This document shows positions 9,765 to 18,719 of a DNA stretch of 32,888 bases, in pieces. This stretch comes from Pseudomonadota bacterium (lineage in GTDB: Bacteria; Pseudomonadota; Alphaproteobacteria; Rhodospirillales; 2-02-FULL-58-16). Both the position numbers and the translations under genes were made by a program. Every line of letters begins with the position of its first letter. The stretch's first letter is position 1. The stretch lies in assembly GCA_022572335.1 (NCBI GenBank), contig JACZWD010000003.1, positions 1 through 32,888 of the forward strand. Direction: 5' to 3'. Below the pieces are notes generated by a model, which saw only the letters and a program-made list of their open reading frames with translations, had not been told where the DNA came from and made no database searches.

Positions 9765-10556
9765 TTACCAGCTATTCCTCAGTTCCCGCAGCTTCAGGAA
9801 CACGGTTTCCGGGTCCGGTTTGTCCGGCAGGTCGGGAAAGGCCTGGCGCAGGGTTTTGATCACCGTCGGGCTGTGCAGCCTGAAGAACGTGTTGATCTCC
9901 TTCTCCAGGCCGAGCGTCGAGACCAGGGCGTGGTTGGGATCCTGGTCGGCGATGTCTTCGAGCAGCGCCGCCGCGCGCCCGTTGTCGGGCTCGCGGTCGA
10001 GGGTGAAGCGCAGGTTGTTGGCGATGTAGTCGTGACCCGGGTAAATGAGCGTGTCGTCCGCGAGCCCGGCAAGCTGGGTGGCAAAGGTGCCGTACAGCGC
10101 GCTCGGGTGGCCGCCGCCGTGGCAGTTGCCGGCCCCGGCGTTGAACAGGGTGTCGCCGCAGAACAGCGCCGGCTGGTCGGTATGGGATACCAGGCAGACG
10201 TGGCTCATGGTGTGCCCCGGCGTGTCCAGGACCTCCAGTTCCACCGTCTTGCCGACGGTGATCGTGTCGCCGGCGCTTAAGCCCCGGTCGATGCCGGGGA
10301 TTTTGTCTTTCGCGTTCTCGTGGGCCAGCAGCGTGGCGCCCGTGGCGGCGATCACCGCCCGGTTGCCGCCGATGTGGTCGCCGTGCTCGTGGGTGTTCAG
10401 CACCTGGGTGATGTCCCAGCCGCGCCCCTTGGCGGCGGCCAGGCATTTCCCGTGATCGAGGGGATCGATAGCCAGCGCCTCGCCGGTTTCCGGGCAGGCG
10501 ATCAGGTAGTTGAAGTTGCGGTAGGCGTTCCCGGTCCAGATCTGTTCGACGATCAC
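9765..10556 (-). CDS. gloB: Hydroxyacylglutathione hydrolase (glyoxalase II)
   Basis: The 263-residue metallo-beta-lactamase-fold enzyme hydrolyses S-lactoylglutathione to lactate and glutathione, the second step of methylglyoxal detoxification. The metal motif THEHGDHIGG is at residues 55-64, with H56, H58, D60 and H61. H115 in PGHTMSH, D135 in FCGDTLF and the histidine of YPGHDY complete the two-metal site. The length and the C-terminal glutathione-binding region, ending in KPDPETVFLKLRELRNSW, are normal for GloB. The start has an AGGGAG ribosome site about 9 bases upstream. It appears to be a single-gene unit between the sulfite-reduction operon and the repeat region. Confidence 0.95.
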   Translation of the reverse strand: MIVEQIWTGNAYRNFNYLIACPETGEALAIDPLDHGKCLAAAKGRGWDITQVLNTHEHGDHIGGNRAVIAATGATLLAHENAKDKIPGIDRGLSAGDTITVGKTVELEVLDTPGHTMSHVCLVSHTDQPALFCGDTLFNAGAGNCHGGGHPSALYGTFATQLAGLADDTLIYPGHDYIANNLRFTLDREPDNGRAAALLEDIADQDPNHALVSTLGLEKEINTFFRLHSPTVIKTLRQAFPDLPDKPDPETVFLKLRELRNSW

Positions 10557-10670
10557 GGCTTTCTCCCTTGCCCCTGGTCCAGGCGCGCACTCTATCAGGC
10601 CGTCAGAGGACTGTCATATGCCGCGATGGGGGCGTGAGCGGGCCATGGGCCGGGCTCGGCTTAGGGCCGT

Positions 10671-11160
10671 TCACTCGGCGGCGGATCGGCGGTGGCGCAG
10701 CGCCCAGACCGGCGTGCGGCTGTCGGCGGCGGGCTGGTAGACGACGCTGATCTCCGACACCGCCTCGCGCCACTGGCCGGCGGCGTTTTCGTCCCTCACC
10801 TCGAAGGCGTCGAACCCGCAGCGGAGCATGAACAGGAACTGATCGCGGAGCACTTCGCCGACGGCGCGCACCTCGCCCCGATACCCGTACCGCTCCCTGA
10901 GCAGCCGCGCGTACGAGTAGGCCCGCCCGTCCCTGAACACCGGGAACTCCAGCGCGACCACGGCGAAGCGGTCCAGGTCGTCGGCGATGAGGGCCGGCGA
11001 CTGGTCGCTTTTCAGCCGGATGCCGAGCGGCGCGTTGCGCCCGAGAAGCTCGTCCCGGTGCGCCTGCCAGCGCTCCAGGCTGACCATGGCCGGGCCGTCC
11101 ATGGGCAACTGGGTCCCGTCGTCGACGGTCACCCACGGGTCGTCCACCAGCACGCCGTCC

Positions 11161-11174
<14 letters not shown>
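10671..11174 (-). CDS. DUF934 protein associated with sulfite reduction
   Basis: The 167-residue protein begins MPLLKDG and matches the DUF934 family, which accompanies sulfite reductase and APS/PAPS reductase genes in proteobacteria. Typical pieces are LPLGIRLKSDQ-like text (here APLGIRLKSDQSPALIADDL), FPVFRDGRAYSYARLLRERY and GYRGEVRAVGEVLRDQFLFM. The biochemical role is not established, though a link to assimilatory sulfate reduction is well supported by gene neighbourhoods. The start overlaps the end of cysI by 14 bases. In many relatives cysH lies between cysI and this gene, but here it does not. Confidence 0.9.
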
Positions 11175-12816
<1,642 letters not shown>

Positions 12817-12824
12817 GGCCCGGG

Positions 12825-13136
12825 CTATCCCCCTGCCGCCTGTTGGCCGAACGCGGGATGGACCGGCGGCCCCTGGGCCCGGATCTCCTCGCGGTAGCGC
12901 ACCGGCCGGACGACCCCGGCCTCCTCGACGACGTCGATGAGGTATGGCTCGACCACCTCCGGTATTTCCGCCTTCGCCCGGGCGACGGCCATGAGGGCGT
13001 CTCTTTCCTCGTCGCTGCGGCTCACCTGGCCGTCGGCGATCCGCTCGGACCAGCCGCCGCCCCTGGTCAGGTAAACGACCGTACCGTCGCCGATCCTGTT
13101 CGCGGTCACCACTTGCAGCGCCACCGTCTTCTCCAT
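12825..13136 (-). CDS. DUF2849 small protein of the sulfite-reduction operon
   Basis: The 103-residue protein starts MEKTVALQVVTANRIGDG and includes VYLTRGGGWSERIADGQVSR, typical of DUF2849. This alphaproteobacterial family is nearly always encoded between cysG and cysI. It has no signal peptide or membrane segment. Its biochemical role is unknown to me, and its consistent place in the operon suggests a part in sulfite reductase assembly, electron delivery or regulation. The start lies just after the cysG stop, separated by two bases, and the stop is 8 bases before cysI. A much longer frame continues upstream but only shadows cysG. Confidence 0.88.
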   Translation of the reverse strand: MEKTVALQVVTANRIGDGTVVYLTRGGGWSERIADGQVSRSDEERDALMAVARAKAEIPEVVEPYLIDVVEEAGVVRPVRYREEIRAQGPPVHPAFGQQAAGG

Positions 13137-13138
13137 CC

Positions 13139-14542
13139 TCAAACGGCGGCCGCGCGCGCCAGCGCCGGCAGCGCCTCTTCGCCCGCCAGGCGCACCACGT
13201 CGCCGACGATGATCACGGCGGGGCCGACGATCCGGTTGGCGGCCACCATGCGCTCCAGGTCCGCCACCGAGCCGACGACCACGACTTCGTCCGCCCGCGT
13301 GCCGTTCTCGACGATGGCGGCGGGCGTGGCCGGGTCCATGCCGTGTTCGATCAGGCGGCGCGCCACCGTGCCGGCGGTGGACACGCCCATGTACACGACC
13401 AGGGTGTGCCGGCCGGTGGCCAGCGCCGCCCAGTCGAGATCGGGTTCGCCCGACGTGGCGTGCCCGGTGACGAAGGTGACGGCGGAAACATAATCGCGGT
13501 GGGTCAGGGGAATGCCGGCGGAGGCGCCGCAACCGGCGGCCGCGGTGATGCCGGGCACGACCTCCACGGCAACGCCGGCACGGCGCAGGTGGACCATCTC
13601 CTCGCCGCCGCGGCCGAAGATGTACGGATCGCCGCCCTTCAGCCGGACCACCCGCTGGCCGGCCTTCGCCCGCGCCGTCATCAGGGCGTTGATCTCGGCC
13701 TGGGACCGGGTGTGGCGGCCCTTGCCCTTGCCCACGTAGATGCGCTCCGCGTCGCGCCGCGCGTAGTCCAGGATGTCCGGCCCGACGAGGCGGTCGTAGA
13801 CGACCACGTCCGCCTCCTGCAACAGGCGCAGCGCGCGCAGGGTGAGCAGGTCCGGATCTCCAGGACCGGCGCCGACGATGGAGACGGCGCCCTCGGGCCG
13901 GCGGGCCGCCTCGGGGCCGTTGATCAGCGCCACCATCCGCTCGCGCGCCTTGTGCACGTCGCCGCGCAGCACCGCCCGCGCCACGGGCCCGTCGAAGAAG
14001 CGCTCCCAAAAGCGGCGCCGCGCCCGGGCGTCCCCGATGGTGGCCTTGACCGCGCTGCGGAAGCTGTCGGCGAAACCGGCGAGCCGCCCCAGGCCGTCCG
14101 GCAAAAGGCTCTCGATCCGCGCCCGCACCTGGCGCGCCAGGACCGGCGCCGTGCCGGCGCTGGAGATGCCGATGACCACCGGGCCGCGGTCGACGATGGC
14201 CGGCATGATGAAGCTCGACAGGTCGGGCCGGTCGACCACGTTGACCGGCACGCCGGCGGCGCGGGCCGCCGCCGAGACACGCCGGTCGACGGCGTCAACG
14301 CCGGTGGCGCTGTAGACCACGGCCCGGCCCTTCACGTCGCCGGGCAAAAAGTCCCGCCGGATGAGGGTGATCTCGCCGCGGCCGGCGAACGCGGCAATTT
14401 CCCCGTCCGCCCGGGGCGCAACGACGGTGACGTCGGCCTCGGCCTTGCGCACCAGGCGCACCTTGCGCGCGGCCGGCGACGTTCCGCCGACCACAAGCAC
14501 GCTCCGCGACTTCACCGTCAGCCAGATGGGCAGGTGGTGCAT
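13139..14542 (-). CDS. cysG: Siroheme synthase (precorrin-2 dehydrogenase/ferrochelatase plus uroporphyrinogen-III methyltransferase)
   Basis: This 467-residue two-part enzyme makes siroheme for CysI. The N-terminal half (about residues 1-210) is the NAD-dependent dehydrogenase/ferrochelatase, with VLVVGGTSPAARKVRLV as the nucleotide-binding loop. The usual third glycine of that loop is a threonine here, which is a mild deviation. The C-terminal half (from about residue 218) is the SUMT methyltransferase, with SIVGAGPGDPDLLTLRA, VVYDRLV and RLKGGDPYIFGRGGEE. It is the first gene of the operon cysG-DUF2849-cysI-DUF934. An AT-rich upstream stretch with a candidate promoter precedes it. Confidence 0.95.
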   Translation of the reverse strand: MHHLPIWLTVKSRSVLVVGGTSPAARKVRLVRKAEADVTVVAPRADGEIAAFAGRGEITLIRRDFLPGDVKGRAVVYSATGVDAVDRRVSAAARAAGVPVNVVDRPDLSSFIMPAIVDRGPVVIGISSAGTAPVLARQVRARIESLLPDGLGRLAGFADSFRSAVKATIGDARARRRFWERFFDGPVARAVLRGDVHKARERMVALINGPEAARRPEGAVSIVGAGPGDPDLLTLRALRLLQEADVVVYDRLVGPDILDYARRDAERIYVGKGKGRHTRSQAEINALMTARAKAGQRVVRLKGGDPYIFGRGGEEMVHLRRAGVAVEVVPGITAAAGCGASAGIPLTHRDYVSAVTFVTGHATSGEPDLDWAALATGRHTLVVYMGVSTAGTVARRLIEHGMDPATPAAIVENGTRADEVVVVGSVADLERMVAANRIVGPAVIIVGDVVRLAGEEALPALARAAAV

Positions 14543-14638
14543 ACCCGATACCCTTCCCCAGGGCGGCGCCCGTGCCGCCCGAATTCAGGCCGCTTGCGGC
14601 CAATCGGCATCACGGGATCGGACCCTATTTCCAGTGAC

Positions 14639-14707
14639 AAATATGTAGTAGATATAAAATATGTCAATCTTAAATGTATATTTTTCTTTTTTACAAAATA
14701 AATATGT
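14639..14707. repeat. AT-rich patch with three AAATATGT direct repeats
   Basis: AAATATGT occurs at 14639, 14657 and 14700 on the plus strand. The first two are 18 bases apart, and the second overlaps the candidate -35 box of cysG. The patch stands out against the GC-rich surroundings and lies between the divergent cysG operon and the ureohydrolase gene. A transcription factor responding to sulfur or nitrogen status is possible but not shown. Confidence 0.5.
14640..14667 (-). promoter_or_regulatory. Candidate sigma-70-type promoter of the cysG operon
   Basis: On the minus strand a perfect TTGACA (plus-strand 14662-14667) is followed after 16 bases by CATATT (plus-strand 14640-14645, four of six matches to TATAAT). 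It is about 100 bases upstream of cysG and lies in a strikingly AT-rich patch (14639-14715). The same patch carries three direct copies of AAATATGT, which may bind a regulator. Confidence 0.5.
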
Positions 14708-14814
14708 ATTTTCGTCCGGCGGCGGCGCCGCGGGACCGGTCTTCCGGGGGCGCCGAAAAGATGCGTATACTTCCGTCCCGGTCCCGACCGCCGGCGCCGG
14801 CAGGAGGACAACGG

Positions 14815-15774
14815 ATGGCGGACGACCCGGAATTCACCGATCCCATGGAGCGGCCGCGCTATACGGGCATATCCACGTTCATGCGCACGCCCTACACCGA
14901 GGACCTTTCCGGCCTCGACATCGGCCTGATCGGCGTTCCCTTCGATGCCGGTACGACGAACCGGCCCGGAGCCCGCCACGGCCCGCGCGAGATGCGCAAC
15001 CAGTCGACCCTGTTGCGCAAGGTCCACCAGGGGACCGGAATCGCGCCGTTCGATATCTGCCGCGTCGCCGACATCGGCGATGCCTGGGTGCAGCGGCCGT
15101 TTGATCTGGAGGGCGGGCTGGAGGAGATCGCGGTCTTCTTCAAGCGGGTTCACGACGCCGGCGTGGTGCCGGTTTCGGCGGGTGGCGACCATTCCATCAC
15201 CCTGCCCGTTTTCCGCGGCATCGCGCGGGACCGCCCGGTGGGGATGGTCCACTTCGACGCCCACTGCGACACCGGCGACGATTACCTGGGGTCCAGGTTC
15301 CACCACGGGGCCCCCTTCCGCCGCGCCGTCGAGGAGGGCCTGCTCGACCCCAGGCGCACCATCCAGATCGGCATCCGCGGCACGGTCAACGACCCGGACG
15401 TGTGGAAGTTCAGCCACGATTCGGGCATGCGGGTGGTCACCATGGAGGAATTCCACGAGATGGGGATCAAGGGGGTGATCGAGGAGGCCCGCCGCGTCGC
15501 CGGAGACGGCCCCACCTACATCAGCTTCGACGTCGACGGACTCGATCCCGCCTTCGCCCCGGGCACCGGCACGCCCGAGATCGGCGGCCTGACCACCTTC
15601 GAGGCGCAGATGATGATCCGCGGCCTCAGGGGACTGAACCTGGTCGGCGGCGACGTGGTCGAGGTATCGCCGCCCTTCGACCCCAGCGGCAATACCGCCC
15701 TGGTGGGGGCCAGCCTGATGTTCGAGATCCTGTGCATGGTCGCCGACGCGGTGGCGGCGCGCAAGGCGTCCTGA
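14815..15774 (+). CDS. Ureohydrolase (agmatinase / guanidino-acid hydrolase family)
   Basis: The 319-residue enzyme has the complete dinuclear manganese site of the arginase fold: GGDHS with H126, HFDAHCD with D148, H150 and D152, and SFDVDGLDP with D239 and D241. PGTGTPE follows, as in agmatinases. These enzymes release urea from guanidino compounds. The RFHHGAPFRRAVEEGLLDP segment is common to agmatinase, guanidinobutyrase and related enzymes. The sequence alone does not settle whether the substrate is agmatine, guanidinobutyrate or another guanidine. The ATG at 14815 has an AGGAGG ribosome site 7 bases upstream and replaces a longer open frame. Confidence 0.88.
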   Translation: MADDPEFTDPMERPRYTGISTFMRTPYTEDLSGLDIGLIGVPFDAGTTNRPGARHGPREMRNQSTLLRKVHQGTGIAPFDICRVADIGDAWVQRPFDLEGGLEEIAVFFKRVHDAGVVPVSAGGDHSITLPVFRGIARDRPVGMVHFDAHCDTGDDYLGSRFHHGAPFRRAVEEGLLDPRRTIQIGIRGTVNDPDVWKFSHDSGMRVVTMEEFHEMGIKGVIEEARRVAGDGPTYISFDVDGLDPAFAPGTGTPEIGGLTTFEAQMMIRGLRGLNLVGGDVVEVSPPFDPSGNTALVGASLMFEILCMVADAVAARKAS

Positions 15775-15821
15775 GGCGCCCGGCGCACGGGGCCGGCGCA
15801 TTGGCCGGGGAGGGACGGAAC

Positions 15822-16589
15822 ATGGAAGCGGACGGTCAGGGTGCCCTCTCGGTCGTACACACCCATCTGCTGACCCCGGACAGCGGCTGGAGCATCGGCA
15901 CCTTCGGCGCCCTGGCCGAATTCTCCCGCGATGCCGACGAGCCCGCCGAGATTGCCCGGACGGACGCCGGCGGCCGGGTCGCAACCGCCCGCGGTGCCTT
16001 GCGCATCGGCCTGAAAAACGGCGTCCGGGTCGTCGCCTCCGAGTCCCCGGGCGGGCACGGCGACGGCCCGACCCGGAGCGTGGCTTTCTGCCTTGCCGAT
16101 GACCAGGGGTCGCAAAACAGGCGGGCCGTGCTCACCGAGATCGGCCCCGACAGGGACGCCATACGGCCGGAACACCGGGAATTCACCCTCTTCGACATCG
16201 GGCTCGGCGTGCCTTACGTGGACTTCTGCCTGCGCACCGACGACATGGCCCTGATCGCCGAGATCCGCCGGTCCGCGGGCCAGCGTATTCTCGAACCCGG
16301 AAACCGGGTCATGGAGGCGATCAAGGAGGCCAGCCCCCACCGGGTCTGTATCTCGGCCCTGGGGCGCATCGAGGTCTACCAGCACATCCCCCCGGCCGGG
16401 CGCCACGTGCGCACGCCCGAGGGCCCGCACACCCACCTCCTGCTCGGGCTGTTGAACGCCGGGCCCGGCGACGCCGCCGACACGGCCATCCCGCCCGGCT
16501 TCGTTCAGTGCCTGACCCTCTATCCGGCGCCCGGACTCGCGGCGCCGGAAACGGTGGCGCCCAACACGCGGGCGGCGAAGTCCGGGTAA
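15822..16589 (+). CDS. Conserved protein of unknown function (possibly DUF6925)
   Basis: The 255-residue protein begins MEADGQGALSVVHTHLL after a GGGAGGGACGG ribosome region, 47 bases after the ureohydrolase stop. It has no signal peptide or membrane segment. Recognisable blocks are GWSIGTFGALAEFSRD, LFDIGLGVPYVDFCLRTDD, and the C-terminal SPHRVCISALGRIEVYQHIP followed by GPHTHLLLGLL. I recall similar alphaproteobacterial proteins labelled DUF6925, but I cannot confirm that here. It is probably co-transcribed with the ureohydrolase. Its last 70 bases overlap the end of the convergent gene at 16520. Confidence 0.7.
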   Translation: MEADGQGALSVVHTHLLTPDSGWSIGTFGALAEFSRDADEPAEIARTDAGGRVATARGALRIGLKNGVRVVASESPGGHGDGPTRSVAFCLADDQGSQNRRAVLTEIGPDRDAIRPEHREFTLFDIGLGVPYVDFCLRTDDMALIAEIRRSAGQRILEPGNRVMEAIKEASPHRVCISALGRIEVYQHIPPAGRHVRTPEGPHTHLLLGLLNAGPGDAADTAIPPGFVQCLTLYPAPGLAAPETVAPNTRAAKSG

Positions 16590-17278
16590 ACGTCGGCGAC
16601 CTCGGCCCCGATGGTGGATCTGAGCAGGGCGAGCCGGTCCGGCTCCGGCTCCGGCGTCGTCGGCACGTCTTCGGGGACGTCGACGTCGAACCCGGTGTTG
16701 TCCAGCACCTCTTCCGGCGTATGCCCGGGGTGCACGGATTCCAGGCGGAACCGCGCGCGGCCCTCATCAAAGGAAAACACGGCAAGCCCGGTGACCAGGG
16801 CCTTCGGCCCGCCGGGCCGATAGACGCCGGGGGGGCTAATCCCCGGCGCGCTGATGAAATCCACCTTGGGCACGAACACCCGCCGGGTGTGCTCCCGGCG
16901 GAACAGGATCACTTTGGGCACGACGAAATACATGTAGGCGGAGCCGAAGGACCCGGGGAAACGGGTGTCCACCGCCGGGTAGTCGCCGATGCCGACAAGG
17001 TTGATGTTGGCCTCGCCGTCGATCTGCGCGCCGCCCAGGAAGAACACGTCGATGCGGCCCTGGCCGGCGCAGTCGAACACTTCGCGCCCGCCGTCGGTGA
17101 ACGGGTTGTTGGCGCGGCCGTGGATCATGGAGACCAGCAACCGGCCATGGGTGAGTTCACGCATCAGCAGGGCGGCGGCGCCCGGAATTGGCGACGCGGC
17201 GCCCACCGCCACGTGCCCGGCGCCGTCCAGCATGCGGGCGATGACGCAGATCAGGAACTCGTCCGCCGATCGGGTCAT
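16520..17278 (-). CDS. Glutaconate-CoA-transferase-type beta subunit, catalytic glutamate apparently absent
   Basis: The 252-residue protein resembles GctB/IpdB-type subunits: FFLGGAQIDGEANINLVGIG, RRVFVPKVDFISAPG and LESVHPGHTPEEVLDNTGFD are family blocks. In true CoA-transferases a glutamate (usually in a YEsG-like motif near residue 54) attacks the acyl-CoA. Here the aligned place reads LVSMIHGRANNP, without a glutamate. The related ring-opening hydrolase IpdAB also departs from transferase chemistry, so the pair may be a hydrolase or lyase on a CoA thioester. The start makes an ATGA overlap with the alpha gene. The final segment overlaps the convergent gene by 70 bases. Confidence 0.8.
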   Translation of the reverse strand: MTRSADEFLICVIARMLDGAGHVAVGAASPIPGAAALLMRELTHGRLLVSMIHGRANNPFTDGGREVFDCAGQGRIDVFFLGGAQIDGEANINLVGIGDYPAVDTRFPGSFGSAYMYFVVPKVILFRREHTRRVFVPKVDFISAPGISPPGVYRPGGPKALVTGLAVFSFDEGRARFRLESVHPGHTPEEVLDNTGFDVDVPEDVPTTPEPEPDRLALLRSTIGAEVADVYPDFAARVLGATVSGAASPGAG

Positions 17279-18102
17279 GACGCGGCGCGGACGGCGGGGG
17301 CGAACACGTGCCGGTCCAGGTAGCCGCGAAAGCCTTCGGTCGTCTTCGCCTGGCGCGCATAGGCGCGGATGTGTTCGGCGTCGGCGTCGTAATGGCCGGC
17401 CAGGGCGAGCGGCCAGGCGCCTTCCCGCGCCTCGGCGATGGCCGTCACGTAGAGCGCCGGCAGGGTCCCCGCCGCCGTCGCCTCGTCGGCCAGCAGGTCC
17501 GTCTCCTGCACCGTCTCCACGGTGACCAGGGCCGTCTTCGCGGCGTGCACCATGGTCACCAGCTCGCGGCGCCGGCCGACCCAGACGTTGCCCCTGGTAT
17601 CGGCGCGGGGGCTGTGAAACACCGCCACGTCGGGGCGAATCGCCGGCAGCAGCACGATCGGTCCGCCGTCCCCGCCCAGGGGGTCGTCCACCACCGTCCA
17701 GTCGTCCCGGTGCTTGAGCACGTCCGAGCCGATGAGACCGCGCAAGGGCATGAACGGCACGCCTTTCTCCGCCGCCTGCAGGGCCGAGTGCACGGCCGGA
17801 CAGGTGGAGTCCCGCATGACCACGGCGCCGCTGGTCACGGCTTCCGTGAAACGCGGCGCCGGGCCGGCTTCGCCGAGGCTGACGGCGGCGGCCTCCATGG
17901 TCTTCACGCACCCGGCGCCGATCAAAATGTCCGCCGCCAGGCCGCCGGTGGGAACGGCCAGCAGGTGCAGGTCCCGCACCCCGTGCCGGATGAGCGCCCG
18001 GACCAAGGCCATGGGAACGAAGCTGTATTCCGGCGGGATGGCGAGCAGGGCGCCGTCGGGCACTCGCTCGGCCAGCCCTTGCAGGGTCTCGTGGCTGGTC
18101 AT
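17275..18102 (-). CDS. Glutaconate-CoA-transferase-type alpha subunit
   Basis: The 275-residue protein starts MTSHETLQGLAERVPDG and carries the SDVLKHRDDW block, the PAIRPDVAVFHSPRADTRGN block and the MVHAAKTALVTVE block typical of the family I CoA-transferase alpha fold (GctA, IpdA). It forms a two-gene unit with the beta subunit downstream, overlapping by 4 bases. The substrate is unknown. A GGGA sequence about 7 bases before the ATG supports the start, and the longer open frame upstream has no family similarity. Confidence 0.83.
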   Translation of the reverse strand: MTSHETLQGLAERVPDGALLAIPPEYSFVPMALVRALIRHGVRDLHLLAVPTGGLAADILIGAGCVKTMEAAAVSLGEAGPAPRFTEAVTSGAVVMRDSTCPAVHSALQAAEKGVPFMPLRGLIGSDVLKHRDDWTVVDDPLGGDGGPIVLLPAIRPDVAVFHSPRADTRGNVWVGRRRELVTMVHAAKTALVTVETVQETDLLADEATAAGTLPALYVTAIAEAREGAWPLALAGHYDADAEHIRAYARQAKTTEGFRGYLDRHVFAPAVRAAS

Positions 18103-18264
18103 CGTCCCTAATCCCGTTGCGCGGCCTACCCCAGCATAGGCCGGCTGGCGGCCGTTGCCTACACGGGAAAGACCGCCGCCGGGCCCGCCGGGAATAGGGA
18201 TATGACAGGGCGCCGTTTCATGGTATTGACGGGTCCTCGGGGTTTCACATTGCGAGAATACGTC

Positions 18265-18474
18265 ATGCCGGTTGGTACGGTTAAATGGTTCAATCCCGCC
18301 AAGGGGTACGGTTTCATAGAGCCCGAAGACGGATCCAAGGATGCGTTCGTCCATATCTCGGCCGTTGAACGGGCGGGACTGACGACCCTGCGCGAGGGTC
18401 AAAAAGTCGAATACGAGCTTGTCCCGGGCGACAAGGGCAGGAGCGCCGCGGACAACCTCGTTGCCCTAGACTGA
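18265..18474 (+). CDS. Cold-shock domain protein (CspA family)
   Basis: The 69-residue protein is a single cold-shock domain that binds single-stranded RNA or DNA. The RNP1 motif KGYGFIEPEDG and the RNP2 motif DAFVHISAV are both present, after the usual N-terminal GTVKWFNPA. I chose the ATG at 18265 because MPVGTVKWFN is the standard beginning. The ribosome site (GAGAA) is weak. It stands alone, and in this family control is often through the 5' leader. Confidence 0.95.
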   Translation: MPVGTVKWFNPAKGYGFIEPEDGSKDAFVHISAVERAGLTTLREGQKVEYELVPGDKGRSAADNLVALD

Positions 18475-18719
18475 CGCAGCGACAATCGGTGCGCGACGTC
18501 GCCGGCGGCGCGGCCGCGGGCGGTGTGGTGCGTCCGTGGGGGGGGGGAAGGTCGCGGCGAAACGGCGCCAAGACAGCCACGCCGCGGCCCGGCGCGTCGG
18601 CCGCGCCGGAAAGTCCGCCCGTCATCCTTGAAACCGCCTGTCCGTCGACCCCGGTGCGCGGGCATTGAGGCACGCCGCCGCGGTTTGCGCGGCCGCCCGC
18701 CCTGGCAATTCGGGACCGG
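18475..18719. other. GC-rich gap with a run of ten G
   Basis: No gene or clear terminator is seen. A homopolymer of ten G lies at 18538-18547, which could be a slippage site or an assembly-sensitive spot. The stretch should contain the end of the cold-shock transcript and the promoter of the oxygenase gene, but I recognise neither. Confidence 0.4.

Noticed and set aside
12825..14009. Long frame extending DUF2849 upstream
   Set aside because: The upstream part overlaps cysG in another frame and is arginine/glycine-rich noise. The ATG at 13136 gives the family-sized protein.
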